This document shows positions 5,338 to 5,895 of a stretch of 5,895 bases of DNA, in pieces. Under the pieces are notes generated by a model, which was given only the letters and a program-made list of their open reading frames with translations, ran no database searches and was not told the DNA's origin. The position numbers and the translations under genes were made by a program. The stretch comes from CAKZRD01 sp964549155 (GTDB lineage: Archaea > Nanobdellota > Nanobdellia > Pacearchaeales > GW2011-AR1): NCBI GenBank assembly GCA_964549155.1, contig CAZJUG010000030.1:1-5895 (forward strand), given 5' to 3'. Position 1 is the first letter of the stretch, and each line of letters starts with the position of its first letter.

Positions 5338-5609
5338 AAGAGGGAAAAATATTTGTAATTACTGGATGTTCTGGGGCAGGTAAGACTGAAATAGCTAAGA
5401 TGATTTTGAAAATTGAAGAATTAAGATTACAAAAAGTAGTTACTTGTACAAGTAGATTACCTAGAGATGGCGAGGAAGATGGCAAAGATTATTTCTTTCT
5501 GAATGAACAAGAGTTTAGAGAAAATATAGGGGAAATAGGATGTTTGAGTGGACTAAAGTTTATGATAAGTATTATGGAAGCAGAAAAGAAGATGTTGAAG
5601 AAATATTGA
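5334..5609 (+). CDS. gmk: Guanylate kinase, N-terminal part (frame disrupted near codon 68)
   Basis: Guanylate kinase phosphorylates GMP to GDP with ATP. The first 68 codons are clearly this enzyme: a P-loop GCSGAGKT at 11-18, then the GMP-binding segment VVTCTSRLPRDGEEDGKDYFF (35-55), containing R41, R44 and Y53, which correspond to GMP-binding residues of the family, and NEQEFRENI leading into the second half. After about 5538 the similarity stops, and the remaining 23 or so codons to the TGA at 5607-5609 are out-of-frame translation of the true coding sequence. The start ATG overlaps the gatE stop (ATGA), implying coupled translation. Joined to the downstream frame, the product would be about 186 residues, close to the normal size for this enzyme. 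Confidence 0.85.
   Translation: MKEGKIFVITGCSGAGKTEIAKMILKIEELRLQKVVTCTSRLPRDGEEDGKDYFFLNEQEFRENIGEIGCLSGLKFMISIMEAEKKMLKKY
5529..5542 (+). other. Frame-disruption site within gmk
   Basis: Coding similarity moves from the frame of ATG 5334 to the frame of 5540, equivalent to one missing base. Restoring a fifth G to the GGGG run at 5529-5532 would give EFRENIGGNRMFEW; adding a base just before ATG 5540 would give EFRENIGEIGMFEW. Both keep the eight-residue spacing seen between EF and the FLE motif of the E. coli enzyme. The sequence does not form a classical X-XXY-YYZ slippery heptamer in the incoming frame. Confidence 0.75.
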
Positions 5610-5893
5610 GGTCTGGAAAAAATGTTCTGTTCGTTGTAGATGTTCAGGGGGCAATAAAAATAAAAGAAAATAACGAATGTAAAACAATATTTATTAGTGT
5701 GGAAAGTTTAGATGAACTGAAACTTAGATTGATTGGGAGAGCAACTGATTCTTTAGAAGTAATTGAGAAAAGAATGGAAGAAGCAAAAAAAGAGATTTTA
5801 TCTTCCAAGTCTTTTGACAAGGTTATTGTAAACAGAAATGGTAAAATTGATGATGCTATAAGAGAAGTTTCTGAATTCATTCTTAATAAATAA
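5540..5893 (+). CDS. gmk: Guanylate kinase, C-terminal part in the shifted frame
   Basis: The translation from 5540 continues the kinase without loss: MFEWTKVYDKYYGSRKEDVEE corresponds to the family segment FLEWAEVxGNYYGTSxxxVE, with E3 and Y12 as GMP-contacting positions. VVDVQGA (32-38) is the Walker B strand, LIGRATDS (64-71) with VIEKRMEEA (74-82) forms the lid with its conserved arginines, and VIVN (95-98) is the usual near-terminal strand. The TAA at 5891-5893 gives a natural C-terminus. On its own the piece lacks the P-loop and could not bind ATP normally. An AGGGG about ten bases before the ATG could in principle act as an internal ribosome site, so independent translation of this half cannot be excluded, but a single split gene is the simpler reading. 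Confidence 0.85.
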   Translation: MFEWTKVYDKYYGSRKEDVEEILRSGKNVLFVVDVQGAIKIKENNECKTIFISVESLDELKLRLIGRATDSLEVIEKRMEEAKKEILSSKSFDKVIVNRNGKIDDAIREVSEFILNK

Positions 5894-5895
5894 CA

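Noticed and set aside
5520..5545. Programmed -1 frameshift signal in gmk
   Set aside because: The shift direction would fit, but no X-XXY-YYZ heptamer lies in the incoming frame and no strong downstream hairpin is apparent; an error or mutation is simpler.
5644..5880. 78-codon minus-strand frame inside the second half of gmk
   Set aside because: Antisense to conserved kinase motifs (the lid and VIVN strands), with no support of its own.
1..5895. CRISPR array, insertion sequence or attachment site
   Set aside because: No regularly spaced repeats, no transposase or integrase motifs, and no long terminal repeats were seen.

Overview
This AT-rich window (clearly more A+T than G+C throughout) looks archaeal. 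The evidence is a GatE-type subunit of the archaea-specific Glu-tRNA(Gln) amidotransferase, a DHH protein of the archaeal RecJ-like/OB-fold family, and candidate archaeal TATA elements about 25-26 bases upstream of several start codons, which is the spacing expected of leaderless transcripts. Small compact genes and reduced domain architectures fit a DPANN-type lineage (Woesearchaeota/Pacearchaeota-like), but that placement is an inference.

Layout. Bases 1-66 hold a perfect 10-bp hairpin of unknown ownership. A small predicted zinc-ribbon protein lies on the minus strand (67-351). Facing away from it across a 120-base divergent spacer is htpX (472-1362), a membrane zinc protease. Then comes a small toxin-antitoxin module: a palindrome-bearing promoter and leader, a RelB/VapB-like antitoxin (1514-1750), and a RelE-superfamily toxin frame (1754-1999) that has no start codon in its own frame. 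A 250-base spacer without a recognisable gene follows. The right half is a plus-strand housekeeping block: an OB-fold/DHH phosphoesterase (2250-3848), gatE (3883-5337) and, overlapping gatE by ATGA, a guanylate kinase split by a single-base frame disruption (5334-5893).

How the genes relate. The block mixes membrane protein quality control (HtpX), nucleic acid metabolism (DHH), tRNA-Gln charging (GatE, which needs GatD from elsewhere) and guanine nucleotide metabolism (Gmk). Only gatE and gmk look translationally coupled. The TA pair appears to be an accessory insertion between core genes.

I did not find an undescribed multi-gene system. The points most worth checking are: a GatE that appears to lack the AspRS-like insertion (GAD) domain; two genes (relE-like toxin and gmk) that would each be repaired by one extra G, which points to consensus errors, recent mutations or recoding; the palindrome/leader/hairpin architecture before the antitoxin; and an inverted repeat abutting the candidate htpX TATA element.
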